NCBI RefSeq assembly: GCF_050947875.1
Contig: NC_134569.1
Location: 21,241,631 to 21,305,630 of the forward strand
Reading direction: 5' to 3'
Length of the DNA: 64,000 nucleotides
Source: Dermacentor variabilis
Taxonomy: Eukaryota; Arthropoda; Arachnida; Ixodida; Ixodidae
Shown here: positions 59,140 to 64,000 of the stretch, piece after piece
Position numbering within the stretch: the first letter of the stretch is position 1
How the letters are laid out: the number at the start of each line of letters is the position of its first letter
Program-made: the position numbers and the translations under genes
The notes under the pieces: generated by a model
The model's database searches: none
What the model was told of the DNA's origin: nothing
What the model saw: the letters and a program-made list of their open reading frames with translations, nothing else

Positions 59140-61530
59140 AGTTTGACAACTGCCTTTCAAATGCCAGACTTGACACCAGGCACCTGCCATCAGATGCTCT
59201 TATTTGGCAATATTTTCTCCCTGAGCCATCCTTTTCATTAAAATCCATTCTTCCCGTCACCTTTACATACCAGCAGCAAGAGGCCATGTGCATGGCATAG
59301 AGACATACTTGTAGCAAAAACTGCCCTACTGCTCCATAACTGTTTATTGTGCAATTGAGCATAGTCCAGACATGCATCGTAGGACAAAAAGCATCATTAC
59401 AAGAGAACCTAAAAAGAAATGTTGCCCGTTCATGGTTTTTGAATGTAGGCTGTCAGCATTCACTCTTATGTTTGGGTGATATGTTTGAATACATGCAGCT
59501 TTAGAGACAGGCTTGATAAAGTAGAAGGGGACATGGAGAAGAGAACCAGCATCATAAGCTGGATGAATTACTATAAATTAACATGGTGATGGCAAGCAGT
59601 AGTTTACTTAGCCAGCTATAAATTTTCTTACATTTGAAATGTCATTTTAAACTGCATTTTCTATGCCATTCTTCACGGGCATGAAGAAGTGTGCTGTTTA
59701 GAAATGAGTAAATATATTACCTTTCCACAAGACATTAAAACAGCCTGGAATCCAGTTGAAGATTGACTGGCCCTCTCTTCTTGCTTTATATATGGTTGGT
59801 CACCTGTTGACACTTGTGTATAATTCACTGTGTTGAGATCAAGGCATGTCCTTACATTGCAGGTCGTATAGACATAACGACATGTGCTAGTGCTTAGTTG
59901 CAATTGCAGAAAGCCATCATCGTGCGCTCAAAGAGGATATATCTAGTCACATTGGTCAGCCAGGGTTTCATGTAATTTCATATTACCAAAAGTAATAGGC
60001 AGTGGCTGGGAGCATTTCCACTGTTCTAGCTGCTTCTGGCATTTGTGCTAATGGCTTGGCTAACTTTTTTGACAATATCTCTATGCCTGACTTTCACCTC
60101 CACTATGAAGACTGACTGGCTGTAGTATTCTGCTATGACATTTTTGTATGTAACATGTGACACAGACGCAATGCATGTGAACATATCAAATAGTTCAGAG
60201 TAAACATGTTTGTAGACTAAACAGCAGTCGCCAGGTGGTGTGGCGTCAACTTGGCTTTGGTGAAAGTGTCACATCACATGCACATTGTTGCAAGTTTATG
60301 CGTAACTAAGAGCTCTTATTGGACTAATTATGTCAGCTTCAAAATGGCAAACAGTGCATATAATGACAGGGGAAACGGACAATGCAGGTGTGAACAGGAC
60401 ACACAATAATATGTTGGTCATCGGCACATCTGTCCTGCTTGTAGTATGAGTTGTCCCATCATCTGTGCTGTTTGCAATGTTGTACAATTGTTAGGCTGTG
60501 ATTTAAGATCAAATGTGCCAACATTCAGAAAAAAAAAGTTGCTGTTGCATACTGTGCAGTAGCGTATACTCGTAAGTCATACATAGAAATACTGTTTATC
60601 TCGGGTTTTGCTTTCACATTGTTGTGTGTTTGTGATGTAACTTGGGCTGCAATAGGTGCAGATCAACAGTGTGCTAGATCAACAAATACAGGAGGATAAA
60701 TGTGAGGCATGGTTTCCCTTTGTAATTTTGGCATTCTTGCAATCTTTTGGGGGCACTGTCCGTACGCAGCTATATGATGCTTGCATAATACCCCCTTGAC
60801 ACCTTCTTGCACCATCACCATCGTGGAAAAATTAAGAGCTGCGTGAATAGTTTGAAAACTACACTGCATGAAAAACTATGCAATATCCATTTCACTTTTG
60901 ATAAGCCATGCTAACCATAGTTAAATGGCCTGACGACTAATGTTCAAGGACCTAGCTTTTATGAAATGTGATAGAAGGCATATTGCCATGACTACCTGGA
61001 CTTGCAGCAGTACTTCAATAATCAGAGATAAAAATTTTATACAGATTCTTCAGGTCTGAAAACTCACCACTTTGGATGGATGCACGCAACACTAATAACT
61101 AAGAGTGATGGTGATAGCATATTACAAAAACTGAGTTAACTAGAAAAAAGTATGGCAGCAAGGAAAGAGTGGTCTTGGGAGACCGACAAATGCTAACAAG
61201 TTGCGAAAATAACATTTTTATGAAATGCAACATTATTCAGAGCCTAAAATGTTGAAAGTAGCACTGACGTGACATTTTTATCTTAATTTTTTTGCTATAA
61301 ATGAATATCCTGAACCTTGAAACCCTAGAGACATCCTCAAAACCCTTAGGACATCCCTTATTTGACCACTTTAGCTATACATTCTGTTATAGAATGGAAT
61401 GGCTTCTGCGGCCTTTTTCTCTTCCTATTTTGTTGGGATTTTGTGGAGACTTTTGTGCCTTTTTCTCCCTCATTGCTTGCCAGTGTTGCAGCTGGTGTTT
61501 TATTTTTTCTCTTTCTCATGCCACCTCTTT
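59140..61530. other. Presumed intron 12 sequence, nothing recognised
   Basis: AT-rich sequence with short ORFs only. Confidence 0.4.
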
Positions 61531-61533
61531 CAG

Positions 61534-61572
61534 AGAATTTTGAGACCTAAGCCGAAACAAGTACACTTCCAG
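61534..61572 (+). CDS. Weak candidate C-terminal micro-exon
   Basis: A 39-nt stretch follows a long pyrimidine tract ending CTCTTTCAG and precedes GTCGGT. Read in phase 0 after exon 12 it encodes RILRPKPKQVHFQ. The acceptor is strong and the donor is weak. Nothing conserved supports it, so it may be chance. Confidence 0.15.
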
Positions 61573-62124
61573 GTCGGTTTCCACTATGCTACCACACATA
61601 CTGCAACGCCACTGCACCCGCGCATTTCACTTCATTTACTATACATGTGCAACGTACCAGTCTTCTAACTCGCATCACTCACTTCAGCACTGAGCTCTGT
61701 CGAAGAAGTTGTTTGTTGTTTATAGTTGATCTATGGACTGAATTGTTACACATTTGACATATGTATTAAATAACTACGTACCTGTTGTGTACCTTTGCAC
61801 AGGTCTCGTAATTGTAGATGTATACACCCTTTGGCATGCCAACAAATAATGTGCTGTTTGCAAGTGAGCATTAGTGTTAGCATTCTATAGCATTCCAGGC
61901 TCAGTATGGTTTTAGAGGACAGTTGATTTGACAAGTAATTTGAGCGTTACATGTTGTCAGGCATTTTTTAATACAGTGGGCTCCCTTTAACATGAACATA
62001 AAAGAACTATAGAAATCTGTGCTATGTTTTAATAGCTCAGCTTGATGGAAGTATGGTGATGTTGAACAAAATAGTATAGCTTAAGGAACCAGGAACGATA
62101 CATAAAAGAAAAGGTGTTTTAAAA

Positions 62125-62615
62125 AAAACTGGGGGTGTGTGAAATAGGAATTTTTGAGATCGAATATCGATTTAATTGTGTCAAAATCAAATTGAATATA
62201 AAATACTTGTCAAATAGTCTGAATCATGAATGGCCATTTTCAGTATCAATATAAAATGATGTTGCATCCTGTTTTACATAATGTTAGCATGTTTCTGTGA
62301 TTACATTGCAGAAATCCTTGTTTATTAAAAGCATTAATGGAGCATTAAGAACAAATAAGCACTTTTTGTGCATTCTGAGGACTCTTCAGAGAGTGCGTGT
62401 GATCACTATATAGCAGGTAATATATGGCACTCTAAAGGACACGGCCTTCTCCACTAAGTGAGTTATTGTGTTTTATGCCTATGCTATGCCCTTGTAAATG
62501 AAACTTATTGTACTCTTACTCCAATTTTATGTTTAATTGTGTACAGTTTACCTTTTGAAATATTCAACCACTATTAAAAAAATATTCATATTTGCAACTA
62601 GTGACAGTGTTGCCC
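62125..62615. repeat. Possible relative of the 10940-11755 element
   Basis: GGGGGTGTGTGAAATAGGAA and GAGATCGAATATCGATTTAA at the left and ATATTCATATTTGCAACTAG at the right share the ATTCGAAT vocabulary in inverted order. It is degenerate. Confidence 0.3.
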
Positions 62616-62728
62616 GTTGCAATGCATTAGCTCTCATACACTCACCTCACATAGCATAACACCATTTCGCGTCATGAAAAATTAGGACTTGCTCACATCT
62701 ATGCTATATACAGTACCTGTGTACAAAA

Positions 62729-62755
62729 AAAGAGAGAGAGAGAGAGAAAGAAATG
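62729..62755. repeat. (GA)n stretch
   Basis: AAAAAAAGAGAGAGAGAGAG, then AGAAAGAAA. Confidence 0.9.
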
Positions 62756-62759
62756 TTAC

Positions 62760-63640
62760 TTGAGTAAAAATAGTATAGTAATTAATAAATAGCCTCTCTT
62801 AACTGTCCACAACTGAGAACCTGTTCCATGATATCAGAAATACTACTAGTATATGCTTTGCATGAAGTTTCTTGTGCAAATCACAACTTTATGGTATCAA
62901 ACAAAACGTAGCAAAAATGACACATTGGACATTATGGAGGTGGGCAGTGCTAGCCAACGTGACATTGCAGGAGTTCTCATTAACCAAAAAAAGAATTAAT
63001 TGGGAACAAAACAAATGTCACAAATCTCTTCAACTTAGAGGCTTCGTTTAGAGAGTTCATATTAAAGCTGGTCCACCGTACAACACATGACTTTGCCGGA
63101 ATATAAATGCCTTGTGTACAGATTTATGACTCTTCTCTTAAACTGTTATTTTTTATGACTTAGACATTTTAATTATATCACGTATGTTTTTTTGAATTTA
63201 GCCACTGCCACAGTATACACAATGATTCATGTAATTTGTACCAAGTGGAAGAATCTTGTATATTGTAGGTGAATGAGATTGCTGGCATATTTAAGGCTGC
63301 TTATTGCATTCTAAATTTTAGATACTTCTGGCATTATAGTGCTGAATGCACCTAACAAATATTCAGTTATCATGAGCTTAGGACTCTGTTTCTACTATAT
63401 CTAGAGCTTTTACATTATGACATGAAATTTTATGGCTACTCCTTATTTTGTTGAGGATAGCTTTGTTAATGGTGAAATAGGCATTAGTGTTTGGAATAAT
63501 GTGGTGTGTACTGCTTGGTCAGAGATGTGGCTTTTAATTCTCTTATGTTGTGGTGTGCAGTGAGTAGGTTGTGATGTATTGTGGTGTTCTGGGCCACACT
63601 TGTCCCTCACTGTCGGTGCTCCTGTCTGTGTTTTCTCCCT
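62760..63640. other. Presumed intron 12 sequence, nothing recognised
   Basis: AT-rich sequence preceding the weak terminal-exon candidate. Confidence 0.4.
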
Positions 63641-63653
63641 GCCTGCTTTTCAG

Positions 63654-63714
63654 GGATTCTGGGAGCTATGACGATGGCAAACATACACGTACAAGTAATG
63701 AACCTCCTTTTTGA
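63654..63714 (+). CDS. Weak candidate terminal exon
   Basis: It follows a very good acceptor (CTCCCTGCCTGCTTTTCAG). One frame reads DSGSYDDGKHTRTSNEPPF and then TGA at 63712-63714. That frame needs two bases carried over from a preceding exon, which phase-0 exon 12 does not supply. In phase 0 the reading is GFWEL and stop. An unseen intermediate exon would reconcile it. This is suggestive only. Confidence 0.18.
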
Positions 63715-64000
63715 CCTGCACCTGCACACTCAGGATTGCTGCAACACACAATCACACTCGCAGCATTTTTATGCATCCTCGGGTGCATGCATGCACCTTG
63801 TGTTTTTGAAAGTGTGCTTGAGCATATTTTGGCGTTGTTTGAAATATTGTAATGATGTGAATGAAGAATGCCAATTTACTGTGTCCCTTTCTTCAAAGGT
63901 CTTGTAGACGTACTTGAGATGCTGTGGGTGTACGAACCTTCAAACCACGTCAGATTGTGACAAGTGTCTTTGGCACAGTGAATTTTTAGATGGCTGCTCT

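Overview
The window is eukaryotic, intron-rich and repeat-rich. It most likely comes from an ixodid (hard) tick. That is an inference from the tRNA-derived SINE family, the TTAA-flanked miniature elements, the Penelope-like and RTE fragments and the long (AT)n arrays, which resemble tick repeats I know from memory. No prokaryotic gene, CRISPR array, rRNA or functional tRNA gene was seen.

One host gene can be reconstructed with confidence on the + strand: the beta subunit of the voltage-gated calcium channel (CACNB family). Eleven consecutive coding exons (27149-52723) have matching splice phases and AG/GT borders. They encode, in order, the conserved GSADS segment, the SH3 core, a HOOK linker with a 23-nt micro-exon, the guanylate-kinase-like (GK) domain and a His/Gln/Ser-rich C-terminal tail. 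A probable first coding exon at 6187-6234 (16 residues, very basic, phase 0) lies downstream of a CpG-dense block at 4500-5350. Together they give about 521 residues, the usual size of the family. The last coding exon was not found with confidence; two weak candidates lie near 61.5 and 63.65 kb.

Layout: 1-6186 is upstream sequence with (AT)n arrays, a 170-bp perfect-looking foldback, Penelope-like and LINE 3' fragments and two CpG-dense blocks. 6235-27148 is a 21-kb first intron packed with foldback elements and MITEs. 27149-33803 carries exons 2-4. 33804-39809 is a 6-kb intron holding a 5'-truncated LINE and two adjacent pogo/Tigger-like DNA transposons. 39810-48996 carries exons 5-11. 48997-52447 is an intron with a decayed pogo/Tigger transposase, followed by exon 12. 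52724-64000 is probably the last intron, with an RTE LINE nested in another DNA element, SINE pieces and a 613-bp TTAA MITE.

Most notable observations: (i) the short basic first exon, which resembles the membrane-binding N terminus of vertebrate beta2e; (ii) a duplicated 3' splice site before exon 8 that would add exactly 8 residues in frame inside the GK domain; (iii) a possible internal alternative first exon at 29016-29096; (iv) hammerhead-like hairpin cores in two Penelope-like fragments whose stems differ but still pair; (v) several large palindromes within the first intron.
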